Shown: positions 8,719 through 19,388, counted from the first letter of the stretch. The stretch: DNA of 64,000 nt from Sphingobium vermicomposti (GCF_011762025.1 NZ_JAASQR010000001.1:682001-746000), one strand, 5' to 3'. Notes: generated by a model not told the origin, from the letters alone. A program made the numbers and translations.

Positions 8719-9635
8719 GCCAGCACCCAGCGATCGGCAACGACCGCTCCGAACAGGACAAACAGATAAATGATCGAATATTTGAACAGCCGCCGTTCGG
8801 GCTTCATCCGGCTGGGATCGGTTTCACGGTGGCGCAGCACCTGAAAGGCGAACAAGACGAACAGCGCCGTGCCCACCAACGCCGTCACGCCATAGATCAG
8901 GCCGGTAAGCTGCATCAGCACAGGCGCCATGGCCGCCGCCGCCATGATCGCGGTGTAGAACCAGATCTGCCGCCGGGTCGCAACCTCTCCCGCTACGACA
9001 GGCAGCATCGGAATATTCGCCGCCGCATAGTCTGTCTTCACGAACAGCGCCAGCGCCCAGAAATGCGGTGGCGTCCAAAAGAAGATCAGCATGAAAAGCG
9101 CAATCGGCAGCGCCGTGATGTCGCCCGTAACGGCAGCCCAGCCAATGACCGGCGGAAACGCCCCAGCCGCACCACCAATAACAATATTCTGCGTCGTACG
9201 TGGTTTCAGCCAGATCGTGTAGACAAAAACGTAGAAAAGGATCGACACCGCCAGCACGGCAGCGGCCAGCCAGTTGGTTGCCACGCCCATCAGCAGCACG
9301 GAAAAGAAGGAGAGACCTACACCAAAATGGAGCGCAGATTGCCTGTCCATGCGCCCGGCAGGGAGCGGCCTGCCAGCCGTCCGCTTCATCTTCGCATCGA
9401 TATCCGCCTCATACCATTGGTTGAGCGCGGCAGCAGCGCCTGCCCCGATCGCGATGCACAGGATCGCGGTGAAGGCCAGGACCGGATGCAGATGTCCCGG
9501 CGCCGCCAACAGACCGCACAGGCCGGTGAAGACCACGAGCGTCATCACTCGCGGCTTCGTCAATGCGACGAAATCCCGCCAATGTGCGGGAATCGCGGGA
9601 GTGCTGCTCCTGTCCATGAACGGCGAACTTGCCAT
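8715..9635 (-). CDS. ctaB: protoheme IX farnesyltransferase (heme O synthase)
   Basis: This 306-residue UbiA-family prenyltransferase attaches a farnesyl group to protohaem, making haem O, the precursor of the haem A used by the adjacent oxidase. It is polytopic, with the aspartate-rich prenyl-diphosphate motif [15 protein letters not shown] after the second helix and a second [19 protein letters not shown] loop. ATG 9635 has GAGGAG just upstream, though only three bases away, so ATG 9617 ([10 protein letters not shown]) is a possible alternative. The longer frame to 9827 overlaps ctaD and is not supported. Confidence 0.95.
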   Translation of the reverse strand: MASSPFMDRSSTPAIPAHWRDFVALTKPRVMTLVVFTGLCGLLAAPGHLHPVLAFTAILCIAIGAGAAAALNQWYEADIDAKMKRTAGRPLPAGRMDRQSALHFGVGLSFFSVLLMGVATNWLAAAVLAVSILFYVFVYTIWLKPRTTQNIVIGGAAGAFPPVIGWAAVTGDITALPIALFMLIFFWTPPHFWALALFVKTDYAAANIPMLPVVAGEVATRRQIWFYTAIMAAAAMAPVLMQLTGLIYGVTALVGTALFVLFAFQVLRHRETDPSRMKPERRLFKYSIIYLFVLFGAVVADRWVLA

Positions 9636-9648
9636 ATGCTCCTCATGC

Positions 9649-9683
9649 GGCAGCCCGGCGCGATACGATGCGCCGGGTCTGCC
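9649..9683. other. stem-loop in the ctaD-ctaB gap
   Basis: GGCAG-CCCGGCGC at 9649-9661 pairs with GCGCCGGG-T-CTGCC at 9670-9683, 13 base pairs with one bulged base. There is no T-run on either strand. On the minus strand it lies in the 109-base gap between ctaD and the ctaB ribosome-binding site, where it could stabilise or process the mRNA, or partly attenuate transcription. Confidence 0.5.
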
Positions 9684-9744
9684 CATTAGGGTAGGCGACC
9701 AAGCCTCCCCACGCCCTCCCGAAGGATGGCTCTGGTCCTGACGG

Positions 9745-11430
<1,686 letters not shown>

Positions 11431-12444
11431 TCAAAGCTTTTCAGCGGGAGCGGCGGCAGGCGCTGCGGCAGCGGCGGTGACCGCCGCGTCAGCGCCACGC
11501 AGCTTGCCACCCTGCGAGAGAACCCACTGGTCGAACTGAGCGGGAGGCAGAGCCTCGATCGCAATCGGCATGAAAGCATGGCGCGCGCCGCAAAGTTCAG
11601 AGCACTGTCCGTAGTAGACGCCCGGCTTTTCAATGGTGAAGGTCTTTTCGTTAAGGCGACCGGGCACCGCATCCATCTTCACCCAGAGCGAGGGGATCGC
11701 AAAGGCGTGGATCACGTCGGCGCCGGTGATGATCAGCTTGATCGGACGGCCCGCGGGCAGGATCATGCGGTTGTCGGGGGCGAGAAGATAAGGCTCGCCA
11801 TTCGCCTCTGCCTGTTCCTTGGTGAGCATGTTGGAGACATATTCCCCAATGCCATTGTCAGGATATTCATAGCCCCAATACCACTGATAGCCCGTGACCT
11901 TGACGGTCACCGCATCCTTGGGCGCGGGCTTGTACTGGTCCGCCAGCAGGCCGATCGACGGCACGGCGATCACCAGCAGGATCACGACCGGAACCACGGT
12001 CCAGATCACTTCGATCAAGGTGTTGTGCGAGGTTTTCGACGGGATCGGATTGGCGCTGCGGCGGAACCGCACCATGACATAGAGCATCAGCGCCAGGACG
12101 AGGACCGAGATGATCGTGATCAGGGGCAGCAGCAGCACGTCATGCAGCCAGCGGGCAGTGTGGCCGGTCGGGCTGAACTGTTCCTGCAGCGAAATTTCAC
12201 CGGGGCTTGGCATGCCGACACCAGGGGTCGGTTTCATCCGGGGCGGCGCGGCCACAGTGACCGCTGGCGCGGCGTCGGCTGCCGGAGCCGCCGCGTTCAC
12301 GGCCGATTCGGCCGGAGCGGCAGCGCCGTCTGCAGGCGCAGCCGCAACGGCTGCATTGTCCTGCGCGAACGCCTGACTGTTCATCGCCGTAGCCGGCGCA
12401 AAGGCCAGCAACCCGGCGAGAACGAGCGATTTCACCTTTTTCAT
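11431..12444 (-). CDS. ctaC: cytochrome c oxidase subunit II
   Basis: This 337-residue subunit holds the CuA centre that accepts electrons from cytochrome c in the periplasm. After a signal peptide (MKKVKSLVLAGLLAFAPATA) comes an Ala/Pro-rich linker of about 60 residues, two membrane helices, and the cupredoxin domain with the CuA ligand motif GQCSELCGARHAFMP. GYQWYWGYEYPD is the electron-entry aromatic patch. ATG 12444 is the only start that gives a proper signal peptide. It is the first gene of the cta operon, whose promoter must lie in the 282-base gap before pyrE. Confidence 0.97.
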   Translation of the reverse strand: MKKVKSLVLAGLLAFAPATAMNSQAFAQDNAAVAAAPADGAAAPAESAVNAAAPAADAAPAVTVAAPPRMKPTPGVGMPSPGEISLQEQFSPTGHTARWLHDVLLLPLITIISVLVLALMLYVMVRFRRSANPIPSKTSHNTLIEVIWTVVPVVILLVIAVPSIGLLADQYKPAPKDAVTVKVTGYQWYWGYEYPDNGIGEYVSNMLTKEQAEANGEPYLLAPDNRMILPAGRPIKLIITGADVIHAFAIPSLWVKMDAVPGRLNEKTFTIEKPGVYYGQCSELCGARHAFMPIAIEALPPAQFDQWVLSQGGKLRGADAAVTAAAAAPAAAPAEKL

Positions 12445-12726
12445 AAGCGTCTTCTTACCCCGTAACCCCTTGGAGCCGCTGCAACGAAGGCGCGCGCATA
12501 CACGTATCCCCCGCCCGGTCGGTCTGCCGCGGCTTATAGGCATGGTTTTTTCATGCCTCAAGCGGGGACGCACAGATTTTCTTCGCTGTTGCAACGCCCC
12601 CCTCGTCCGCCTATCTCGCACCTCGCGCGCAGGGGCGCGATCATGGGGCTGTCCCATGGGTGATTACGGACGTGTCGATCGCCTGTTCAAGGTGGAGCGG
12701 CATCCGCGAATGGATCCAAGATTCAA
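12445..12726. promoter_or_regulatory. divergent intergenic region between ctaC and pyrE
   Basis: This 282-base gap must hold the promoters of the cta operon (leftward) and of pyrE (rightward). I see no convincing -35/-10 pair, riboswitch or large hairpin. The right part contains a short frame starting at ATG 12656 (MGDYGRVDRLFK...) whose stop overlaps the pyrE ATG as ATGA at 12727-12730, so a 24-residue leader peptide coupled to pyrE is possible. Confidence 0.5.
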
Positions 12727-13308
12727 ATGACTGACGAGGAAGTTTTAGCGGAGTTCAGGGCAGCCGGGGCGCTGTTGGAAGGACATTTCATCCTGTCCTC
12801 TGGCCGCCGCAGCGCGAATTATCTGCAATGCGCGCGCGTGCTGATGAACGCCGAACGGGCGGGCAAGCTGGCCCGCGCCATGGTGCAAAAACTGTCCCGC
12901 GAATTGCGGCAGGAGATCGACCTCGTCGTCTCCCCGGCAATGGGCGGCCTGATCATCGGCCATGAAGTCGGGCGCGCGCTGGACAAGGATGCCGTGTTCC
13001 TGGAACGGCCCGAAGGCACGTTCGAACTGCGCCGTGGCTTCAGCATCACGCCGGGGCAGAAGGTGCTGATGGTCGAAGATGTCGTGACGACCGGACTGTC
13101 GTCGCGCCAGGCGATCGACGCGGTGGCGCAGGCCGGCGGAATCGTCGTGGCGGAAGCCGCGCTGGTCGACCGGACCGCCGGTGAAGTCGACCTGGGCGTC
13201 CCTTTCTATCCCCTCGTCAGCATCAATTTCCCGGTGTATGAGGAGAATGAAGTGCCGCCCGAACTCGCAGCCATTCCCGCGATCAAGCCTGGAAGCCGGA
13301 AGCAGTAA
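12727..13308 (+). CDS. pyrE: orotate phosphoribosyltransferase
   Basis: This 193-residue enzyme joins orotate to PRPP, giving orotidine 5'-phosphate in pyrimidine synthesis. The PRPP-binding motif is clear as [18 protein letters not shown], and [12 protein letters not shown] near the N terminus is the substrate loop of the family. ATG 12727 begins [10 protein letters not shown]. It is followed five bases later by pdxJ, and heads a plus-strand run pyrE-pdxJ-acpS-lepB. Confidence 0.95.
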   Translation: MTDEEVLAEFRAAGALLEGHFILSSGRRSANYLQCARVLMNAERAGKLARAMVQKLSRELRQEIDLVVSPAMGGLIIGHEVGRALDKDAVFLERPEGTFELRRGFSITPGQKVLMVEDVVTTGLSSRQAIDAVAQAGGIVVAEAALVDRTAGEVDLGVPFYPLVSINFPVYEENEVPPELAAIPAIKPGSRKQ

Positions 13309-13313
13309 TCCCG

Positions 13314-14051
13314 ATGCCGCAGCCCGCCGCTCCCCTGCGCCTAGGGGTCAACATCGATCATGTGGCGACCATCCGCAACGCGCGCGGCGGCATGCACCCT
13401 GATCCGGTCAAGGCGGCCCTGTTGGCGGTCGATGCGGGCGCCGATGGCATTACCGCCCATCTGCGCGAAGATCGCCGACATATTCGCGACGAAGATATTG
13501 TCGCGCTGATGACCGCCCTGACGGTTCCGCTGAACCTGGAAATGGCGGCAACCGAAGAAATGCTGCGGATCGCGGTCAGGCATCGGCCCCATGCCGCATG
13601 CATCGTCCCGGAAAAACGGGAAGAGCGCACGACCGAGGGAGGATTGGACGCTGCCGGGCAGATGGAGCCGCTCCGGCCAATCGTCGCGGCGCTGGGCGAA
13701 GCGGGCATCCGTGTAAGCCTGTTCATCGAACCTGACGCGGCGCAGGTGGATGCGGCCATCCGCCTGGGCGCTCCCGTGGTGGAATTCCATACCGGCCGTT
13801 ACGCGCATCTGTCAGGCGCAGCCCGCGCCGAGGAACTGCGCCGGATCAGCGACGCTGCCGCCCTCGCCGCGAAGAACGGGATCGAACCACATGCCGGGCA
13901 TGGCCTCACCTTCGACAATGTCGGCGCGATTGCAGCTATCCCGCAGGTGACCGAGTTGAACATCGGCCATTTCCTGATTGGCGAAGCGATCTTTGGCGGG
14001 CTGAAAGACAGTATCGGGGAAATGCGCCGCCAGATGGACCTGGCGCGTTGA
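13314..14051 (+). CDS. pdxJ: pyridoxine 5'-phosphate synthase
   Basis: This 245-residue TIM-barrel enzyme condenses 1-deoxyxylulose 5-phosphate with 3-amino-2-oxopropyl phosphate, forming pyridoxine 5'-phosphate in the DXP-dependent vitamin B6 route. [17 protein letters not shown] at the N terminus and the [21 protein letters not shown] and [14 protein letters not shown] motifs are all diagnostic. The start lies five bases after pyrE. The stop overlaps the TTG start of acpS. The pdxH gene that finishes the pathway is 30 kb away in this window. Confidence 0.97.
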   Translation: MPQPAAPLRLGVNIDHVATIRNARGGMHPDPVKAALLAVDAGADGITAHLREDRRHIRDEDIVALMTALTVPLNLEMAATEEMLRIAVRHRPHAACIVPEKREERTTEGGLDAAGQMEPLRPIVAALGEAGIRVSLFIEPDAAQVDAAIRLGAPVVEFHTGRYAHLSGAARAEELRRISDAAALAAKNGIEPHAGHGLTFDNVGAIAAIPQVTELNIGHFLIGEAIFGGLKDSIGEMRRQMDLAR

Positions 14052-14449
14052 TCATCGGCCTGGGCTCCGACCTTTGCAATATCGAGCGGATACAGAATTC
14101 GCTCGACCGTTATGGCGAACGGTTCGAACGCCGTGTCTTCACCGATGTCGAGCGGGCCAAGGCGGATCGGCGCCCCTTCACCAAGGCGGGAACGCTGGCC
14201 AAGCGCTTCGCCGCCAAGGAAGCCTTTTCCAAGGCAGTAGGCACCGGCTTCAACCATGGTGTGTTCATGAAGGATATCGGGGTCGTCAATCGTCCGGGAG
14301 GCGCGCCCACGCTGGAACTGACCGGTGGCGCGCTGACGCGGCTTCACGCCATGGTCCCGGCAGGCCACGACCCCATGATCCACCTGACGCTGACCGATGA
14401 CCATCCCTGGGCTCAAGCCTTTGTCATCATCGAAGCGCTGCCCCGATAA
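14048..14449 (+). CDS. acpS: holo-acyl-carrier-protein synthase
   Basis: This 133-residue enzyme transfers 4'-phosphopantetheine from CoA to apo-ACP. The N-terminal [14 protein letters not shown] with the Mg-binding Asp and the [15 protein letters not shown] motif with the catalytic Glu are intact. The start is TTG 14048, overlapping the pdxJ stop as TTGA; no ATG exists before the conserved start of the family. The pdxJ-acpS pairing is widespread in proteobacteria. Confidence 0.95.
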   Translation: MIIGLGSDLCNIERIQNSLDRYGERFERRVFTDVERAKADRRPFTKAGTLAKRFAAKEAFSKAVGTGFNHGVFMKDIGVVNRPGGAPTLELTGGALTRLHAMVPAGHDPMIHLTLTDDHPWAQAFVIIEALPR

Positions 14450-15387
14450 TGCCGCCCCCCGCATCTGAGAAGCCATCCATGACGGCAACAGACATGAACG
14501 AAAACACCCCGGTTTCCGCCGAAGAACAGGCCGCCGAACATCAGGCGGCCAGTTCGTCCAGAGCGGATAAACAGGCCGTCAATTGGTGGCAGGAGGTGAA
14601 GAGCATCGCGCTCCTGATCCTGGCGGTGCTGGCATTTCACAGCTTCGTCGCCAAGCCATTCTATATCCCCAGCGAATCCATGATGCCCGTGCTGCTGAAA
14701 GGCGACCGGCTGGTGGTGAGCAAATTCCCCTATGGCTGGTCCTATGTATCGCCCAGCTTCCATCCGCTTCCCTTTATCAGCGGGCGCATCTTTGGACGCC
14801 TGCCCGAACGGGGCGACATCGTCATCGTTTCGCCGCGTCACCGGCGCGAGGATTATATCAAGCGCGTGATTGGCCTGCCGGGCGATGTCCTGGAAGTGCG
14901 CGGCGGCCAGGTCATCCTGAACGGCGTGCCGGTGCCGCGAAAGGCGCTGAAGCCGATCCGTATTCCGATTGACGGCAACGCGCCCTGCCCGCCGATGCAA
15001 TTTCCCGGCGCTGCCGTGGAAGGGCGTGACGGCAAAGGCTATTGCCAGCTTCCCGTGCGGCAGGAGACCCTGCCCAATGGCCGCACTTATGTCACCATCG
15101 ACATGGGGCCAAGTTCGCTCGACTGGTATGGCCCGATCCGCATTCCGCCCCACCATGTCTTTTTGATGGGCGACAATCGCGACAACAGCGCCGACAGCCG
15201 CGCGCCGCTGGAGGAAAATGGCCTGGGCGGCCCCGTACCCTGGGAAGCGATCGGCGGACGGGCCGAGTTCATCACTTTTTCGCTGGACGGCGATTCAAGC
15301 TGGAACCCACGGACCTGGCTTCATGCTCTGCGCAGCGACCGCGCGGGGAACAGCCTGCGCCCAAGGAGCGTTACAGCCCCGAAATAA
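14449..15387 (+). CDS. lepB: signal peptidase I
   Basis: This 312-residue membrane serine protease removes signal peptides from exported proteins. After a cytoplasmic N-terminal tail rich in Glu and Ala comes one helix (IALLILAVLAFHSFV), then the catalytic Ser in IPSESMMPVLLKGDRLVVSK, the Lys in REDYIKRVIGLPGD, and the MGDNRDNSADSR box near residue 240. ATG 14449 overlaps the acpS stop by one base; ATG 14479 is an alternative that shortens the tail by ten residues. It is the last of four closely packed genes before the AI-2E transporter. Confidence 0.95.
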   Translation: MPPPASEKPSMTATDMNENTPVSAEEQAAEHQAASSSRADKQAVNWWQEVKSIALLILAVLAFHSFVAKPFYIPSESMMPVLLKGDRLVVSKFPYGWSYVSPSFHPLPFISGRIFGRLPERGDIVIVSPRHRREDYIKRVIGLPGDVLEVRGGQVILNGVPVPRKALKPIRIPIDGNAPCPPMQFPGAAVEGRDGKGYCQLPVRQETLPNGRTYVTIDMGPSSLDWYGPIRIPPHHVFLMGDNRDNSADSRAPLEENGLGGPVPWEAIGGRAEFITFSLDGDSSWNPRTWLHALRSDRAGNSLRPRSVTAPK

Positions 15388-16494
15388 ATGCACGATAGGG
15401 AGCGCGGGTTGAGCGGCAAACAAAAGGTCCATCTGGAACAACCCGGCCCCAGCGAGCTGCGCAGTCCGCTCGTCCAACATGAATTCATCCGCGCGGGCAC
15501 CTGGATCGCCCTGGCAGTCGCGGTGGCGCTGGTCGCATTGCTGGCCCAGCCGATCATGCTGATTCTGGGCGCGCTGGTCCTGGCGACCATGATGGATGGA
15601 GGCGCGCGACTGCTGGGCCGCATCCTGCCGATCAAGCGGGGATGGCGGCTTGCCATCGTCCTGATCGCCGCCGTCGCCTTCCTGGTTTACACATTCTACC
15701 TGACCGGAGCGAGCCTGACCGCGCAGGCGCAGGCCATGCGACAGATCGTCGAAGCGCAGGTCAGCCGCGTCGGCGGATGGCTGCAACAGCTCGGCGTCTC
15801 GACCACGCCGAACGACCTCAAGGGGTTGGCCAGCCAGGCGCTGAGTTCACTGGGCCGGGTCACGGCGGCGGTAGGAACGGTGTTCGGGGCGGTGACCAGC
15901 GCCGTCATGATGCTGGTGCTGGCAATCTTCATCGCGATCGAGCCAAAGCTATATGAACGCGGCGTTGCATGGATGCTGCCAATGGACAAGCGGGCAAGCT
16001 TTTATTCGGTCGCGGACAAGATGGGATGGACATTGCGCCGACTCATGTTCGGGCGCCTGATCGGTATGACGGTGGAAGGCGTAGGGACCTGGCTCCTATT
16101 GTGGGCGGGCGGCGTTCCCATGGCGGGACTGCTTGGCATTCTGACCGGACTTTTTGCGTTCCTGCCCAATATCGGCGCGATCATATCGGGCGTGCTGATC
16201 ATCATCGTCGGCTTTTCTGCGGGCACGGATGTCGGCCTCTACGCATTTTTTGTCTATGCGGTGGTGCAGCTGATCGACGGCTATCTGATCGTGCCGATGG
16301 TGGCGAAGCGCGCGACCGACCTTGCCCCGGCCCTGGTGCTGGCAATGCAAATCCTGTTCGGCACCTTGTTCGGCATATTGGGCCTTTTCCTGGCCGATCC
16401 GATCCTGGCCATGATCAAGGTCTATCTGGAAGAACGGTCCAAGTCGCTGGAGAAGGATGATGCTCCCAGCATGGACGTGCCGCTTCCCCAATAA
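15388..16494 (+). CDS. AI-2E family transporter
   Basis: This is a polytopic membrane protein of 368 residues with the PerM/TqsA-type layout: two N-terminal helices, a soluble amphipathic segment (QAMRQIVEAQVSRVGGWLQQ), then further helices including GILTGLFAFLPNIGAIISGV, the conserved family signature. Substrates differ between members (autoinducer-2, Na+/H+ and others), so none is assigned. The first codon follows the lepB stop directly. TTG 15409, preceded by GGAGCG, could be the real start. It ends at a bidirectional terminator. Confidence 0.85.
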   Translation: MHDRERGLSGKQKVHLEQPGPSELRSPLVQHEFIRAGTWIALAVAVALVALLAQPIMLILGALVLATMMDGGARLLGRILPIKRGWRLAIVLIAAVAFLVYTFYLTGASLTAQAQAMRQIVEAQVSRVGGWLQQLGVSTTPNDLKGLASQALSSLGRVTAAVGTVFGAVTSAVMMLVLAIFIAIEPKLYERGVAWMLPMDKRASFYSVADKMGWTLRRLMFGRLIGMTVEGVGTWLLLWAGGVPMAGLLGILTGLFAFLPNIGAIISGVLIIIVGFSAGTDVGLYAFFVYAVVQLIDGYLIVPMVAKRATDLAPALVLAMQILFGTLFGILGLFLADPILAMIKVYLEERSKSLEKDDAPSMDVPLPQ

Positions 16495-16495
16495 A

Positions 16496-16520
16496 AAAGG
16501 GCCCGGAGAACGGGCCCTTT
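16496..16520. terminator. bidirectional intrinsic terminator
   Basis: A perfect 10-bp stem AAAGGGCCCG / CGGGCCCTTT (16496-16505 and 16511-16520) with loop GAGAA lies between two converging genes. It has an A-run on the left and T-run on the right, so it can end both the AI-2E transporter and the FKBP transcript. Confidence 0.88.
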
Positions 16521-16539
16521 GATCTTCATCGTTGCGGCA

Positions 16540-17100
16540 TCAGCGGCCCGGCATGGGCGGTGGAGTCGCGCCCTGCTGCATCATCTGCTGCATCTGCATG
16601 ATTTCCGCCTTCGACTTGAAATCGTGCAGCTGAACATCGAACACCAGCACCGAATTGGCCGGGATGGGGCCTGCTGCCTGCTCGCCATAGCCCAGCTGCG
16701 GCGGGATCCAGAGGCGATATTTACCGCCCTTCTTCATCTTTTGCAGGCCTTCGGAAAAGCCCGGCACGACGCCATCGACCGGCATCGCGGTCTGGGGATT
16801 TTCATCGAAGACGGTGCCGTCGAGCAGCGTGCCCTTGTAGCCGACCAGCGCGACATCGGTCGTCGCCGGGCTTGGCCCCGTGCCTTCTTCCACCACCTTG
16901 AACTGGAGACCCGATTCGGTGGTGACCACGCCATCGCTGTCTGCATTGCGGGCAAGATAGCTGGCAGGCGAAGGCTCAAGCCCGCGCTGCCCCGCCCATG
17001 CCAGCCCGCCGGCGGCGACCGCTACGGCCGCGACACCGATCCAAAGCCGCGTCAACGACCCCTTGGCGATGGGACGAAGGGGAACAGCCGTCGTGGACAT
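16540..17100 (-). CDS. FKBP-type peptidyl-prolyl cis-trans isomerase, membrane-anchored
   Basis: This 186-residue protein catalyses Xaa-Pro isomerisation. It has an N-terminal hydrophobic anchor (LWIGVAAVAVAAGGLAWAG), so the catalytic domain is probably periplasmic. The FKBP core is seen in VALVGYKGTLLDGTVFDE, the GVVPGFSEGLQKMKKGGKYRLWIPPQLGYG core and the closing SVLVFDVQLHDF strand. A Met/Gln-rich tail (MQMQQMMQQ) follows. It lies 74 bases downstream of rpsU, separated by a hairpin. Confidence 0.92.
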   Translation of the reverse strand: MSTTAVPLRPIAKGSLTRLWIGVAAVAVAAGGLAWAGQRGLEPSPASYLARNADSDGVVTTESGLQFKVVEEGTGPSPATTDVALVGYKGTLLDGTVFDENPQTAMPVDGVVPGFSEGLQKMKKGGKYRLWIPPQLGYGEQAAGPIPANSVLVFDVQLHDFKSKAEIMQMQQMMQQGATPPPMPGR

Positions 17101-17146
17101 GAGCGAACGCCTCGCAGTTGGTGCGGGTAATCAGCAGAAGAAACCA

Positions 17147-17165
17147 TCCGGGCGTCATGCCCGGA
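17147..17165 (-). terminator. probable terminator after rpsU
   Basis: TCCGGGC / GCCCGGA (17147-17153 and 17159-17165) form a 7-bp stem with a five-base loop. On the minus strand it is followed by TGGTTTCTTCT. It lies just beyond the rpsU stop; the T-run is imperfect. Confidence 0.55.
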
Positions 17166-17173
17166 CAGGCAAC

Positions 17174-17380
17174 TTAACGAACGCCGTCGCGCTCGGCGCG
17201 CTTGCGATCCATCTTGCGCGCGCGGCGGACCGCTGCAGCCTTTTCACGGGCGCGCTTTTCCGACGGCTTCTCGTAGTGACGGCGCAGCTTCATCTCGCGA
17301 TACACGCCCTCACGCTGCAGCTTCTTCTTGAGCGCGCGCAGGGCCTGGTCGACATTATTGTCGCGAACGATGATTTGCAT
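17174..17380 (-). CDS. rpsU: 30S ribosomal protein S21
   Basis: This small basic protein of 68 residues belongs to the 30S subunit platform near the anti-Shine-Dalgarno region of 16S rRNA. It starts [20 protein letters not shown] and continues with [20 protein letters not shown], the expected bS21 sequence. It is a lone gene with its own upstream region and a downstream hairpin. Confidence 0.97.
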   Translation of the reverse strand: MQIIVRDNNVDQALRALKKKLQREGVYREMKLRRHYEKPSEKRAREKAAAVRRARKMDRKRAERDGVR

Positions 17381-17653
17381 AAGCCAGTCAAACTCCAGTC
17401 GAAAGCGGGCGGTTCGCCAGGACAGAAAACCCTTCCCGACGGGCCCACCGAATGTAAAAGCCGTGAGTCGCCGCAGGTCACCCTACGCCGTTGTGGGGCG
17501 CGCCCTATCAGCAGAGTCGCCCCAGTTCAACCCCAAAGCCTTTGCCGTCGGGCCGTGAACTGGCAGCAAGTGATCGGGGCCGTCCGCGCCGCGGGACAAT
17601 ATCGGCCATTTTAGCGCAAAAGTCGATCCAGATCATAGACAGGGATGGGTAAG
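17381..17653. other. intergenic region between rpsU and the radical SAM gene
   Basis: This stretch of about 270 bases separates divergent genes and must include the rpsU promoter. I see no RNA gene, repeat or clear promoter box in it. The right boundary is the LexA box described separately. Confidence 0.4.
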
Positions 17654-17668
17654 GAACATATCATGAAC
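17654..17668 (+). promoter_or_regulatory. LexA (SOS) operator overlapping the radical SAM translation start
   Basis: GAAC-ATATCAT-GAAC is a perfect match to the direct-repeat operator GAAC-N7-GAAC (GTTC-N7-GTTC) recognised by LexA in alphaproteobacteria. It ends two bases before ATG 17671. In this position bound LexA would block transcription of the radical SAM gene and any genes co-transcribed with it until DNA damage. It is the only such match I noticed upstream of a gene in this window. Confidence 0.75.
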
Positions 17669-17670
17669 TA

Positions 17671-18921
17671 ATGTCCGCCCTGTCCGTCACCGAAAAGCTC
17701 GAAATACTAGCCGACGCAGCCAAATATGATGCGTCCTGCGCATCGTCGGGCACGAAGAAGCGCGATAGTGCGACGGGCCGCAAGGGCGGGCTGGGGTCGA
17801 CCGAGGGAATGGGCATCTGCCATGCCTATGCGCCAGATGGCCGCTGCATTTCGCTGCTGAAGATTCTGCTGACCAACAGCTGCATTTTCGACTGCCATTA
17901 TTGCATCAACCGGCGGTCCAGCGACGTGCGGCGGGCGCGCTTTACCGTGAAGGAGGTCGTGGACCTGACCATCAGTTTCTACCGTCGCAATTATATTGAG
18001 GGGCTGTTCCTGTCGTCCGGGATCATCCGGTCGTCCGACTATACGATGGAACAGATGGTCGGCGTCGCCCGAAGCCTGCGTGATGATCATGATTTTCGGG
18101 GCTATATCCACCTCAAGACCATTCCCGACGCGGACCCGGAACTGACCCACCAGGCGGGGCTCTATGCGGATCGCCTGTCGATCAATGTCGAGCTGCCGAC
18201 CACCCAGGGCCTGCAACAACTCGCCCCGGAAAAGGACGCCCGCCGAATCGAAGGCGCCATGGCGGGGATGCGGAGCGCCATGGAGGATATGGGCGAGGCA
18301 CGGCGGAAATACCGACACGCGCCACGCTTCGCGCCTGCGGGACAGTCGACGCAGATGATCGTCGGGGCGGATGGCGCCGATGATCGGGCAATCATCCGGC
18401 GGGCGCGATCCCTCTATGATCGGCACGCCTTGCGCCGGGTCTATTACAGCGCCTTCTCCCCCATCCCCTCGCCCAGCAGCGTCTTGCCGCTCAAGCGTCC
18501 GCCGCTGTTGCGCGAACATCGGCTTTATCAGTCGGACTGGATGATGCGTTTCTATGGCTATTCGGCGGATGATCTGGACGCGGCGACCGACCCGGAGAGC
18601 GGATGCCTTCCGCTCGACATCGATCCCAAGCTGGCCTGGGCGCTGCGGCATAGAGGCATATTCCCGGTGGACGTGAACCAGGCCCCGCGCGAAATGCTGC
18701 TGCGCGTTCCGGGGCTGGGGGTGAAGGCTGTGGACCGGATCCTGATGAGCCGACGGCACCGGCGCTTGCGGCTTGACGATGTCGCCCGGCTCACCAGTTC
18801 GATCGTGAAACTGCGCCCCTTCCTTGTCGCCTGCGACTGGCAGCCCGTGCACCTGGCCGACAGCGCCGATCTCAAATCCAGTCTTGGCCCCATGCCGGCG
18901 CAATTGGAGCTTTTCGCCTGA
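17671..18921 (+). CDS. putative DNA modification/repair radical SAM protein (UDG-linked family)
   Basis: This 416-residue protein has a radical SAM cluster motif CIFDCHYC (Cys71, Cys75, Cys78) that would bind a 4Fe-4S centre and cleave SAM to a 5'-deoxyadenosyl radical. The C-terminal part (about residues 335-375) is a helix-hairpin-helix DNA-binding unit, VNQAPREMLLRVPGLGVKAV. The N-terminal GLGSTEGMGICHAYAPDGRC is typical of the radical SAM family that co-occurs with UDG-like proteins. Here a UdgX gene lies 1 kb downstream. DNA as target is inferred from the HhH and the neighbour; the reaction is unknown. ATG 17671 follows a LexA box, with a weak ribosome-binding site (AAGGA, 15 bases away). 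Confidence 0.9.
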   Translation: MSALSVTEKLEILADAAKYDASCASSGTKKRDSATGRKGGLGSTEGMGICHAYAPDGRCISLLKILLTNSCIFDCHYCINRRSSDVRRARFTVKEVVDLTISFYRRNYIEGLFLSSGIIRSSDYTMEQMVGVARSLRDDHDFRGYIHLKTIPDADPELTHQAGLYADRLSINVELPTTQGLQQLAPEKDARRIEGAMAGMRSAMEDMGEARRKYRHAPRFAPAGQSTQMIVGADGADDRAIIRRARSLYDRHALRRVYYSAFSPIPSPSSVLPLKRPPLLREHRLYQSDWMMRFYGYSADDLDAATDPESGCLPLDIDPKLAWALRHRGIFPVDVNQAPREMLLRVPGLGVKAVDRILMSRRHRRLRLDDVARLTSSIVKLRPFLVACDWQPVHLADSADLKSSLGPMPAQLELFA

Positions 18922-18995
18922 AAGCCCGATTTTGCCGTTGATCGGAGCGGAATTCCATGGTTTCCTGATCGTGGAGCAGGGGAAAGGCGATATTA

Positions 18996-19352
18996 GTGGC
19001 AACAGTGTTTAAAGGACATTCGGCGGAAGCGGGGACGGCAGGATATGCAAAGCGGATGAGTACGCATCTGGCGGCTGCACTGGTCTCATTCTGCCTGCTT
19101 CAGATTTTCATCGTTGCCAAAATGGGCGGATCCCTCGTCCTGCACCTGGGCATCATTGTCGCCATTGGAGCTTTCGCCATCGCGGCTCGCGGGCTGGAAC
19201 GACGGTGGGAGATGCTGGATGTCAGCGGATTGTCCCCACGCGGCCTTGACGTGCGGTTTCGCCGTGACGTGGCGCAAATCTGGGTGGTCAGCATCGCCAG
19301 CGGCTTTCTGTGGATACCCATAGCCGTGATCTACCGGTTCCTGTTCGGCTGA
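18996..19352 (+). CDS. small two-helix membrane protein, unknown function
   Basis: I do not recognise this 118-residue protein. It has two or three hydrophobic segments (LAAALVSFCLLQIFIVAK, LVLHLGIIVAIGAFAIAA and a C-terminal IWVVSIASGFLWIPIAVIYRF) separated by a charged stretch (RGLERRWEMLDVSGLSPRGL). The start is GTG 18996 with GGGGAAAGG upstream; ATG 19056 is an alternative. It lies between the radical SAM and hemerythrin genes on the same strand, 74 bases after the former, with no terminator visible, so it may belong to that transcript. Confidence 0.65.
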   Translation: MATVFKGHSAEAGTAGYAKRMSTHLAAALVSFCLLQIFIVAKMGGSLVLHLGIIVAIGAFAIAARGLERRWEMLDVSGLSPRGLDVRFRRDVAQIWVVSIASGFLWIPIAVIYRFLFG

Positions 19353-19388
19353 TCGAGCGGACACAAAGCCCGCGCCGCATCGTTATGC

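Noticed and set aside
12727..16494. A single operon pyrE to the AI-2E transporter
   Set aside because: Gaps and overlaps allow it, but there is no direct evidence that the AI-2E gene shares the transcript, so the genes are listed separately.
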